Assembly: GCA_037176905.1 (NCBI GenBank)
Contig: JBBBWG010001282.1
Span: forward strand, 1 to 35,485
Origin: Azolla pinnata
Taxonomy: Eukaryota > Streptophyta > Polypodiopsida > Salviniales > Salviniaceae
Reading direction: 5' to 3'
Length of the DNA stretch: 35,485 bases
In this document: positions 11,473 through 22,158 of the stretch, in pieces
Layout of the letters: every line of letters starts with the position of its first letter
How positions within the stretch are numbered: the stretch's first letter is position 1
The notes under the pieces: generated by a model
The model's input: the letters and a program-made list of their open reading frames with translations, nothing else
Told to the model about the DNA's origin: nothing
Databases searched by the model: none
Translations under genes and position numbers: made by a program

Positions 11473-12784
11473 TTAAGGGAGCTTGTAGTGTGTGTGTACC
11501 CCTTCATAGGCCACGAGGAACACGTGTTGCTCTTCGTGCTGCCGTTCGATTTGCTTCTTCGCATTGCAATTGGCATTGCTGCATTTATAATAGCTCCTAT
11601 GGACATCATGACAATGTTAGAGGTTGATCATATAATATAGAGTTGGTCAAATTGAGCGATTAGAAGAATATGTGGTTGAAAGATTAGGTTAATGGGTTGT
11701 GTTTGAAGCTTAATTATGCAATCAACTTGTGCATGATTATGAAGTTCATTTTCTTTTTGTTTTTACCTGGGGAAGGAAGAATTCTTGATGATCTTCTGGC
11801 CATATTTGCGCCACTTATGGCCATCTTCGATCGCTTCCGCTTCGCTTCTCGCGTGCACGCTGTACTTGTGCTGCAGATGGCTCCTCTTCAGCAGCTTCTG
11901 CCTCCAATTAGACGAGTCCCTACATGCGGCGGAAACTCTTTGCATGAGTTCAAATCAAATCATGATAATGGAAGAATTTCAAAGAGCTTCGATAATTAAG
12001 CATGCCGGATGGCGAAGCTAGTGGCAGGTTTCTCAATCCAAGTATTGCCCATTCATCCAAACTTGGCGGTCAACGATGGCATGATTAGGAATCCGCTAAT
12101 CCAAACTTGGCGGTCAACGATGGCATGATTAGGAATCCGCTAATCCAAACTTGGCGGTACTGATTATATAATTACAATATATAGACGCGCCCATGAGCCG
12201 ATCGTCCATGACCGCCCGCTAGATCTAGGATGATCTATGGCAGTATGCATCGATCGTCGGTTTCAATGAATATGTGAGGATCAAGGAAAGGAGCTGACTC
12301 ACCATGGGCTTTCGGCGATCATATCGATGGCGCGATGATTGGGTGTTGCAGCCGACCATTGTGTAGATCGCGACGACGATGTGTCCGCGAGGAGAGCGAT
12401 GTTATGGACGGCGCCCATAAAATGGGCGGAATCGGAAGAAGGATTGCATAGAGAGCTGGTGGCCAAAGCCCACTCGATGTCCATGAGAGTTGGGCCGGCG
12501 CAAATACCATGAACGCCCGAACCTCTAGTACTCTCTTTGTCATGGCTCATGTCTGTGCCAACCTCTTGCAACGAAGCTGGGACATTTCTGCTGTTAGCGT
12601 TCTTAACCACGTCGCTGTGGTCGTGGGACTGGCCCATCCGCAATATGTCGTCCAGAAGACCTGATCCACCATTGCTAGGGACGGAATCGAGCACACCATA
12701 CTCGAAATCGCCAGAATCGTCGTCAAGTCTGGAGCAAGACCATAATGCATCGTGGACATCGGCATCATCAACATAGCCTAACAT
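11473..12784 (-). CDS. WRKY transcription factor, subgroup IIc-like
   Basis: Exons on the minus strand: 12784-12303, 11919-11767 and 11596-11473, 759 nt in all, giving 252 aa and a stop. Exon 2 carries DGHKWRKYGQKIIKN and ends in SSFPR. Its donor splits the Arg codon in phase 2, exactly the conserved 'R-type' intron of WRKY genes. Exon 3 resumes with SYYKCSNANCNAKK and ends YEGVHTHYKLP. The zinc ligands follow C-X4-C-X23-H-X-H, the subgroup IIc spacing. WRKY proteins bind W-box DNA (TTGAC) in the nucleus. Exon 1 (160 codons) is acidic with LLDDILRMG and otherwise unfamiliar. The DGHKWRKYGQK...IKNS and CNAKKQ wording recalls Arabidopsis WRKY49, from memory. The protein stops four residues after the last His, so any C-terminal tail is lacking. 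The ATG at 12784 follows a GA-rich leader. Confidence 0.85.
12057..12158. repeat. 44-bp tandem repeat in WRKY intron 1
   Basis: Two exact 44-bp units (12057-12100 and 12101-12144) and a 14-bp third partial unit, each beginning CCAAACTTGGCGGT. They lie wholly inside the first WRKY intron (11920-12302). Confidence 0.92.
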
Positions 12785-12787
12785 AAT

Positions 12788-12830
12788 CTCTTTCTCTCTC
12801 TCTCTCTCTTTCTAGCTTTCTCTCTTTCAC
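12788..12830. repeat. (CT)n run in WRKY 5' leader
   Basis: A pyrimidine dinucleotide run on the plus strand, GA on the sense strand, immediately upstream of the WRKY ATG. GA-rich leaders are common in plant genes; this one is probably transcribed. Confidence 0.8.
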
Positions 12831-12881
12831 ACACACACGACCCTGCTTGTTGTGGGCAATGTTCTCTTCTCTATGTCTGTA

Positions 12882-12893
12882 AATATATACACA
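12882..12893 (-). promoter_or_regulatory. Possible WRKY TATA box
   Basis: On the minus strand the sequence reads GTATATATTTAC about 100 bp upstream of the WRKY ATG, with the GA-rich run between them. Position and composition fit a TATA box. No transcription start is known. Confidence 0.35.
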
Positions 12894-15283
12894 CATGTCA
12901 TGCCCTCCAAATCGGAGGCAACATGCCATAACTTTACATTCGAGCCGATCCTTACCATTTCTTCGCCCAAAGGTCCCAAGGAAATACCCGTGCATTTTGG
13001 GCATTCGATGCTCAATAAGCTTCCAATTTTTGATGCTATCGACAATTTCCAAAGAAAGGAGAAGAAAGAGCATTGGGTTGGGCTTTTAATGAACTCGATC
13101 GATACGTAGCTTTTGGCGGCAAAACACGGGCTTTTGTCGAGGGCTGAAGGTCGGTTTCTCCGAGCCATTCCTCCAAGTTGCAATCGCTAACCATTGGGCA
13201 CCGCAAGAAGATGGATGGCCCTTGGGTTCTTACTATATTTGGGGGAGGTTCTCAAGGAGCTGCCGGATATTGTCGACAAAAATGATGGGCCTTATTACTA
13301 CCCTTAATGTCCACCCCGCCCACTAGGGTAAGTCGGTGAGTTAAATAATGTCCCATACTGACAAAAAGCTCCTATCACTTCTGCATTTCTTCTCCCTCTT
13401 GTAGAAAAAGAAAAGGCCTTGCCGTGATTTCCGACTTGAGAATGCACGCCGATGAATGACACACTTGTGGGCACCCGAAATCGAGTCAGAATGGTTGTAG
13501 TAGATGTCACTGAAATCTTGTGGATTTAAATGTATTGAGGATAGACAACAAAGGATACTAGGTAGAAAGCCGTAAGGCCACATCTAAAGTTGGCGAACAC
13601 ATAGAAAAATAATTGGAGAAAGGTCGGATTTGGCATTGACTGCCAATCAATAACTACACCGGGTGATTTCTAACCGTTATTCTAAAATTTTATCCTAGAT
13701 CCAACGTTTCTCTTTCCCTATCTATTTGCATCACATACTTCCAAGTGCAAAATCAGACACATCTACATGGGCACAGCTAAGGTCAAATGTCAGAGCTTCA
13801 AGCTTACCTTTAGTAGCCAACTGTAGTGGCTTCATGTTGTGACATGCTTTCAATGTTAAAAAGGCTTGCCAAGCCCGACATGGGCTTCATTAAAATAGGG
13901 GGTTTGAGGTAAATGCGTCTTCTTTTCCCATGGCTTGTCAAACGTTGTGATTACATTGGAGGCCACCATGCATTGTCGGTTCTTCTACGAAAGAAGCTAT
14001 GTAAGGGGAAATATGGTAGTCTACATGCTGTCATTAGCTTTGTTCTATAGACTAACATTTTGTCATTAGGATCCACATAGGCTAGATCCTAGATAAGGTC
14101 TTGTCTAGCTTCTTCATCACAAAAAATTGGGGGTAGGAGAAGCCTTTGAAGAGAATGCTTAGTGCTCACTAACCCAAAATGCCAATAATTTATGCCAACT
14201 AATCGGGAGCATGCTCTCCAAGGCCTTCTCAACTTTAGACATTAACTTTCCAAGGTATCTTTCAAATTCATTGTTATAGCATTACCAAACTCAACATATG
14301 AGACATTAGTAGCCTCATTTGGCAGCCTTAGTACACTTTTAGCTCCATGCTCTCAGATAGTTCAAAATTGTACAAATGGCTTCAACAAGAGCATCCCTAT
14401 TTGACATATTTTCCTTTTCTCCTTCCACCAAGACTTTACTTATTCCTGATTTAAGCAATAAAAAACACCTTTCATTTGACATTTCGAGTCACCCAACTAA
14501 ACTAATAACCGAATAATTAGAAGATTACATGTAATGTAAAGAGATTATCTAACATCTTTTATTCGTTAAAAAAAAATATTCCATTAAGTAAAGATTATAA
14601 CTTGTAAACAAACACTTAAATATATAATTGAATTTCAATCAAATGTGAGGGTTCTATGATTTCTTTTATTTAATTATAAGGAATACATATATAACTAGGT
14701 GCACATTAAGGGGGAGGTGGTATTAGCCTTTCATTGGCCGAGGTAATACCACCGCCTATAAAAATCTCAATAACCTATTTGTTTTCATCTTTAAGCTATA
14801 ACATTATATTAACATAATGACTTATTCAATGTTTTATATACCTTTTACCTTAGAAGTAATTGTACCATTCAAATTATTTTACAAGCTTGATAGTCCTAGA
14901 GCAACAAATTCTCTCATTAAACTTTTGTTGCAAACCATCCACTTATATGAGAATAAGTATACTTTTCAACTATAAATATTCCCTAATAATTTTGAGAGTA
15001 AATTTTTTTTACTCACCCTTTAGCAAGGCTCTTGCTCTCTCAATCTTCTTGCCCTCAAATACTTTCGCCTTTTATTCTTCTCTCCTATGCCATCACTAGT
15101 AAGATGCGAGCAATCACGGTCCCTTTCTCCAACTATTCACTACTAGGAGTTGTTGGAGGTGGCCGATAACATTTTAATGATACTACAAAGTATGATAGAC
15201 GATTGTGCATGCATTAGTTAAAAATCTGCACATTAGAAATAAAAAGCAACAGGATCTGAAACTCTTTAAATCCAAGGTGGCTG

Positions 15284-15285
<2 letters not shown>
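12894..15285. other. WRKY upstream region and AT-rich intergenic DNA
   Basis: The first several hundred bases are probably the WRKY promoter. From about 13600 the sequence looks like old transposon debris, with many short broken frames, but I cannot name a domain. A strong hairpin lies at 14713-14756. No gene is recognised. Confidence 0.5.
14713..14756. repeat. Inverted repeat / hairpin
   Basis: GGTGGTATTA (14716-14725) and TAATACCACC (14744-14753) are perfect 10-bp complements. A further GCC/GGC pair lies inside and GG/CC lies outside one mismatch. It is followed directly by CTATAAAAA. It could be part of a small foldback element. Confidence 0.75.

Positions 15286-15351
<66 letters not shown>
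15286..15351. repeat. (AT)n(AC)n(AT)n microsatellite
   Basis: A compound dinucleotide run: AT, then about eight AC units, then AT again. It lies in intergenic DNA. Confidence 0.95.
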
Positions 15352-15629
15352 GAATGATACAAATAGGTGCAAATAGTTATGTATATTTCACAAAAGAACA
15401 ACAATAGAATGTCAAGCTTGGTTATATTTAACTTAAGATAGTGCAAATGCCCTTTTAAGTTAAGGGATAACATGAATATGATCATTATTTGATCATATTC
15501 GACACTCTCGTGATTAAATATACAAAGAAATTGAAAAAAAAAATAGAGATATAATAAGGGGCGGATATATTACGATTATAATTGTAATCAGGTTTACAAT
15601 AAACTCTATGCCCATCTATTTCCAAAGAT

Positions 15630-16560
15630 ATTAAAATTGATTTTCTAAAAAACCTTTGGTAATCACATCCACAAAATTGTCAGTCATGTAAAACTAAGTT
15701 TTCCTTTGATATGTCTAGAGGCATTAAAATGCACTTGGTTCTTCGCTAAGATACTAATTCCTTAATTATCATTGAGCACAGCTACTAGAGTTGTGCTTGG
15801 GCTTGTTTCTTGAAACATGTGTGCTAGTTGACAAAACCAAACTGCACCTATAGTTGGATTGGATGCTCGAATTTAAAGAAGTATTTAGATGTCAATTTTT
15901 TGCTATCAGGACAATTTAAATAATCAAAGTTGGTATCACCAACTACTTGAGAGTTTGTTTGGTTCGAAATGATAGCCATGGTCTTTTGTGCTAACGAGAT
16001 ATTTGAAGACATGTTTTAATTATATATACATGCGTTATTTTTAATCATATTGTTACAACCATAATATACATCAATGAACCTATAGTTGGTGCGTATAATT
16101 TCGACTTCATATGACCTCCCTTATATTGACCAACAACCTTTTTGTGATATTCGCAAGTTGGAAGGTAGCAGTTTCGAGCAAATTGAGCCATATGTTTTGC
16201 TTAATCACTCTAAGATTCCTCAGATCATATTAGAATCGCATGAACAAATACAACTGTCACCGCTTACGATTTCATGTCATCTATCCCAAGAATGTGGTGT
16301 GCATCACCAAGATCTTTTATGTTGAATCTCAGTTGCAATTGTCGTTAGAGCTCAAGACCAAAGAGTAACATATCATCAACATAAAAGATTGATCCTTATT
16401 ATAATATAATATATAAAATGGTCTTCATCACTCCAAAGCAAGCTAATAGACTATATGTCGAAGTCGTCTAACTTCATATACCATTGTCTTGGAGCTTGTA
16501 TCAATCCATACAAGCTCTTATGTAAATGACTTAACAAGATATTCTTAGGCGAACGGTACA
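15630..16560 (-). pseudogene. Degenerate Ty1/copia polyprotein (RT and RNase H)
   Basis: Reading the minus strand from about 16530, a frame gives SLYGLIQAPRQWYMKLDDF, close to the copia reverse-transcriptase motif S-L-Y-G-L-K-Q-A-P-R-x-W. At about 16380-16360 it reads VDDMLLFG, the catalytic Y-V-D-D-M-L box. Further on, at about 15950-15890, GDTNFDYLNCPDSKKLTSKY matches the start of the copia RNase H domain. At about 15700-15650 TDNFVDVITKGF resembles the terminal D-x-F-T-K motif. Frameshifts and stops separate these pieces, so the element is dead. No LTRs were recognised beside it. Confidence 0.7.
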
Positions 16561-17134
16561 TTAAAGCCTTAAAGTCGATGTATTTAATTACATAACGTTA
16601 GGTTTCTCAACATGGACCATGTCGAAATCATGAGTTGTATAAAGGCACATGGTAACTAGAAGCACCGAAATTGAGGAGCTAGCAAGTAATCTCTTTAGTC
16701 GTAAGCTAAAGTACTACCTCAGTCATAAACTTAACTTTTGTCTCGGCCATGTTTTACATCGTGATTATAGTATAATCCTCAAAAGTGACTATAATAATGA
16801 CGATAGAAGTTTACTTTCTCAATTTGATTACCCATTTGCTCAGATTTTTGAACTTTTTTATTCTTGGCTTTGAAGGCATGACATTTACCTTAATGTGTCA
16901 AAGTTTCTTACAATATCCCTGGATTTGCTTGAACGTTGTTCTTGCTTGTGTTCTATCTACCTTCTTGCCGCACTTACTCTTTCTCTACCTTTTTCACTTG
17001 GCACACATTCATTATATTCTCATGTCTTTTGGCTCGCTTTTGGCGTGGTGCATTGGACCCTAGTCAAGCATGTTGAGACAAGGTAATCATGTTTTTGGCC
17101 ATATCGAGTAATTTTTTGTCGTATCAAGCTTATT

Positions 17135-17239
17135 GGTTCGTATCAATCATGTAGTTGATTTTCTCACTAAGGCTCAACTTGGTCACATTAGATCTCAACT
17201 TGACCTTATTGATAAATCATTGGGTGCATCGGGATGAGT
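17135..17239 (+). pseudogene. Ty1/copia polyprotein C-terminal remnant, plus strand
   Basis: A plus-strand frame reads NHVVDFLTKAQLGHIRSQLD and ends at a TGA at 17237-17239. It resembles the copia end motif A-D-x-F-T-K-x-L followed by I-R-x-x-L-x-L. It runs opposite to the remnant at 15630-16560, so the two come from different insertions or a rearrangement. Confidence 0.45.
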
Positions 17240-17459
17240 AATAGGCTAGTTATGTTGCCCCCCGAAGTCCATGCCAAATTTGCGTCCATGTGCATCAGCT
17301 TTTGCGTTGCATTCTCTCGATGCATAAGCACACCCTGCAGTTGATCAATAATGCTGCAACTACCACTAGTAATGTTGGTGTTATTGCTTGAGCTTTTGAT
17401 ATCACTAAATATAACATGAGTTAGTCCTAGACATCAAATCAATTTATTATGATTTTATA

Positions 17460-18095
17460 TCTGTCATGAAGACATATATTTTGGAATATCAAGATTTGAA
17501 CTCACAAAACCTCTTGATATATATGTCAAACCTTTAGCCACTAAGATAACATATTCATGAAGATATATATTTTGCAATACCAAAATCTCATAAAATCTCT
17601 TGATATATATATTATACCTTTAGCTACTAGGATAATATATTTTATATATAAAATTTTATTAGATATTTAAAAAGTTCTCGAACATTCTAGAATATTCTAT
17701 TATTATTTTAAATATTCCAAATATTTAGAATACTCTATAAAGACCTATAAGTAAAAATTTATTTCATTCATTAGAACTCATTCGGTTTCAAACTGTCATG
17801 ACTTGTAAGCAAGAGAAAAGGAAAACAAAAGATATTGAAGATAGAAGAGGAGAGAAATGGGCCATAAAAACATATATTATACAATACCAAGATTTAAAGC
17901 TACACTCTCTAAAATAACATATTCTATATATAAAATATTATTATTATAAACTATTTTAAAAGCTCTGGAACATTTTAAAACATTCTTGAGTATTTCATTA
18001 TTATTTTAAATTTTAAATATTTAGAATATTATTCTAGAATACTCTATAAGGACCTAAAAATACAAACTTATTTAATTAATTAGAACTCATTCGAT
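17460..18095. repeat. Diverged AT-rich direct repeats
   Basis: Two levels are visible. A ~91-bp block starting ATGAAGACATATATTTT (about 17467) recurs as ATGAAGATATATATTTT (about 17558). A longer block from about 17558 to 17790 recurs about 307 bp on, at about 17866-18095. It shares TACCAAxATxT, GAACATTxTAxAA, TATTATTTTAAAT, AATACTCTATAARGACCTA and ATTAGAACTCATTCG. The CTCTATAARGACC stretch looks like a TATA box, so these could be old LTRs. Confidence 0.6.
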
Positions 18096-21000
18096 TTAAC
18101 ACCAATCTCCAACCCCATAGCCTACTCTTTGTAATCTTTATTTCGATCTTATAATATAATTTCTTTCCTATTTCCAACCCTTTTTTCTTTCTTTTTCTCT
18201 TCCTTTACCTTGGATATCTAATGTTTTCTCTTTTTCTTGCTCACAAGTCACAACAATATCAAGTCAAACTTATTCACTCGGGTGTGTACATGTCATTGTT
18301 AGAACCTTCTTTGCCTAAATCTATCCCCAACTAAACTGTTCAATTTCAAACTAATTGTTTCTTATAATACTAGATACTTATACATCAGATAGGTTATAAT
18401 TTCTCTTACCAAGTAGATTGAGAAAATCTTAATAATACCTCAAACTTGTCATAAATTTCGATAATTGTTGTCTTGATAAATGTAACTATAAGACGTGCAT
18501 CTCAACACGTGGAACTCATAAACAAAAGCCAGGGATACTGTCATAAGCATGATCTTACAGTTGGAAATCATTTAGAAAATAGTTCCGTTAAGGATTTCCT
18601 TATCTATTTTATAGCGTGTGCATAGTCGGCATGTTGGCATGGATGTCAGGTGCATTAAGTCCCTATTCTTCATCATGACAAACATTTTGGGTGTTCAAAA
18701 TGAATCTTGAACACTCATAGATATCTTTGATTTTTGCCAATATGAGTTCCAACCTTCTTTTCTTGTTAATTGGTTCTGTTTTGGTTAAACACAACATAAA
18801 CATCATCGCCGGTCTTCATAAATTCAGTCATGACACAATATTTCTAAAACCGAGCTTGTCAATGAGCAATGCCCAAATGTGACCAACTATGACTGTTTTC
18901 TAATTATTTGCATTGTTTAGTGTCACTGTCCATGTAAAGATCTACCATGTGAGCATCAAGCACTATTGAAGCATTTCAATTTTGTTGCAGTGGCGACCCA
19001 TTGTGTTGTGAATGGCCAATTTCTTAAGCCGCTCGATCGACAACGAAGAAGAAAGGTGTATTGCTTGATTGATTGCGACGATTTATGGCAGTACATACAT
19101 ACAATCGGAAAACCGAGTATTGAAGTTATGCTATTAGGACCCTGAAAATGTATACTCGCGCCATAAAAGAAAAAAAAGTTTACAAACTCTCATAAAGGCC
19201 CAAGGACTCGGATAGTTATGCGCAGTTTGAGCTCTGACATGGGGGGGGGCTTTGGAGCACAAATCCCAATTTGTCAGTCATTGGGGACATGGAGCTGGTT
19301 GAGCTTTCAGTCATGCACGCGACGTACTATAGCCATGCGAGAGGCCCGTCTTTATGAGACGTGTTGTACTGCGGGGGAAGCGGAGCATTAAATGCGAAAG
19401 AAAAACATTCCTCGCAGAGACGATGGTACCAGCCCTTGACGGTGACGGGCTAAAAGCGACGTGCTTTCAGTTCGGAGCTTGTTTGGTTGACTTAAAATGG
19501 CCTCCTTTGCTCTCCTCTCCTGACATGCTTATAGCATATGCAAGGACCTAGTTTGCATTGCGAAAGAGGAAGAAACGATTAAACCCTTGCCCGAGCCGAA
19601 TGAGGAGCTCTTGGCACCTAAATGGCTCGCATTCAAGTCGCACACCAGACATCGGGAATGTTCTGATCCAAGAGATGGGTAAAACTTACAAAGAGAAAGA
19701 AAGAAAGATATATTAACGTCTTGGAAGACCAAAGAGAGTAAAAAAAAACCAAAACAAAACAATGAGAGGGAGAAAGATGTGACGAACAGGAGGTCCATGT
19801 ACCACATCCTTATCCCTCTGATAAATATGTCTGTAAACCTGCCAGCCACCGATCTATAGCTTGGCCCAATTGAAGGCAATAAATACCAACAGTGGCTTTT
19901 GTCCAAGATGTTGCCCTAAAGAGATAAGCTTTGAACTACTATCGAGTCGAAACCTGAAAGAAACTACGCCAAGTGCATTGTAAACGGATATCAAGTATAT
20001 CCTTGTCTTTTGTCATCGTGTACATCAAACTTCCTACTCCACTTACTTTCGAGGGCTTTTATCCTGATCATTAGACCGTTGTCCTCGGTTTGGTCTGCAA
20101 TCTTTCACCCACCACCATTCATGACAGAACCAGCGCAGAAGCGGCATTTAAGCGGATCTCTAGGTGCTGGATCGCTCGATGTGAAGATGAAGTAGGGCCA
20201 TTCTTGCTCCAGATCTCTTGACCTAGAGTCACACATCATTTATACGCAGATGACGATTAATCTCTCGCTATGCTATTCATTTGATTGATCCGGCCAGTAA
20301 TCATATGCTTGTTTCAAAGATTACAAGTCGACGAGCAATTCGCAATCGTCAACATACATGTATGTGTGTGTGTATGGATACATACACGTGACGATAACTA
20401 CGGTCATTCCAAATGCATCATGCATGCATGCATGGGCATGCATACCATGCATCTATCCGTCATAGGATCATCCCCCTTAGGACCTTACGCTAAATTTGTC
20501 TCCTTTTCTAGCATCATAAAGCGCTTATGAGCACATGCTAAAAGTGGCAAGTTATACAATAAAAAAAGTCAACTTTGCCCAAGTGGGCATATAGACGCAT
20601 AAATGCTAATTAGTACCATAGCATAATTTGGAGGTACTTTTGGAGGACATTGGCTAGATTTAGAGCAGGACTCACAAAGAAAAATAGAAGGTTGGCGCGG
20701 ATATAAATAGCCTAGAGAGGCGACAAAAAAGTCCACCCCTCTTAAGTATTGAATTATGGTCTCAAATCATTCTATCAATCCGGCATAAACTTTGGCCCAT
20801 GCAGCACTTCAAGTAGTACATAACACTATCTTCTTGCCTTTTGTTAATTTTCAAATTCTCTTCTTGGTTTCTCCAATTAATCACGGATTCGAGACCACTT
20901 AAATAGTCGCATCGAAAGCATGGGTTGACATTGGTATCGCATTCCGTAACTAGACTTGGCATAGTTCCGTCAGTTAAGGCGGTCGGTCGATCGATCGATC

Positions 21001-22158
21001 GGTTATCAGTTATACATGATCGATCCCCATAATTTTCATGACAATATTTGCGGCATTGGACCTAACTAAAGCAGCTAGTTACGGCAGAATCAATCGGCAA
21101 TAATCATGGATAATTAGCTGTCTAAAGCTATTTCCTCAGCTATAGTTTGACATCTGCAATTCCCCGGCAACGTACATTTTGTTACTAACGTTATTGTGGT
21201 ACTATATTAGGCCGGGTTCAATAGGTATTGGCTCAATCCCCAGTTTTCAATAGGCTTGTTGCGACGTACTTATAGACGGCCAATTTTCAGGAATTAGTTC
21301 ATCAGCCAACCGACACTAACCTGATCTCTTTCAGCTCAGCTAGACATAGCCGGTATTGGTTCATACCTAGCTAGCTGCTGTAGATTCAGTAGAGTGGCAA
21401 TGAGATTGTTGCTACAGTTTCATCGGAGATACATCATATAATCATCAGTACGTTGTATATTTCAATCCGAACGTATATCATTGTACACTGATGATTCACA
21501 CACGAACTATTCCCTGCAAGTGCTCTTAATGCCGGTAAAATACGGGCATTATAATTAGCCCGTAATCTAGTGCCGGCCTTAAGCTGTACAATCCACCTGT
21601 TGCGCTTGATGTACTGCAATCGGCCACAATTATCATTAATACTCTTAGAAATTACAGAAATGTTCACAAATCAGCGCACTAGTCATACTTTGGAACCAGT
21701 ACCCTATTAATGACAGCTAGATTGCATGAAATTCCTTCAACATAGCTCCTCTAACACATTTCACCTGTACGCCATTGGTACATATCATCAGCAGGAATTC
21801 CATTGTATTTTGTTACTTATAATGTCCGGCATTGGGTTCCAAAAACTCATAGCTCATAAGCTACAGCTACTGCATGTGGTAAGATCAGATCAGATTTCAT
21901 TACATGTAATCAACCGGAAGAGTACCGCTAATCACATGTGATTAAGGATCAGCGTATAATATGTATGAATTAATCATTCGGCCTGCACTCAAGGGAATAA
22001 TATGGCTAATCGATGGGAGCAACTCTAGCAGCTGAAGCAGCTGGAGAGCTTCTCGTAAATTGCAATATAATAAGCTCATATGTATTGGCCCCTAACGTTC
22101 TAGCTATCCTGGCAGCTGGTGATATTGACCACATAATAATTTTAGCTGTGTATTCCTA
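18096..22158. other. Intergenic region between transposon debris and NAC gene
   Basis: Four kilobases without a recognisable gene. Contents: a G9 run near 19240; a G/C-richer stretch near 19200-19560 of unknown nature; a GCATGCAT run at 20413-20444; a GATC run near 20983-21001; and a TATAAATAG motif on the plus strand near 20702-20710 with no reading frame behind it. The part next to 22158 should hold the NAC 3' UTR. Confidence 0.5.

Noticed and set aside
12827-13183. 118-codon minus-strand frame upstream of the WRKY gene
   Set aside because: No family resemblance and it overlaps the probable WRKY promoter.
20702-20710. TATAAATAG on the plus strand as a promoter
   Set aside because: No reading frame or RNA gene follows it.
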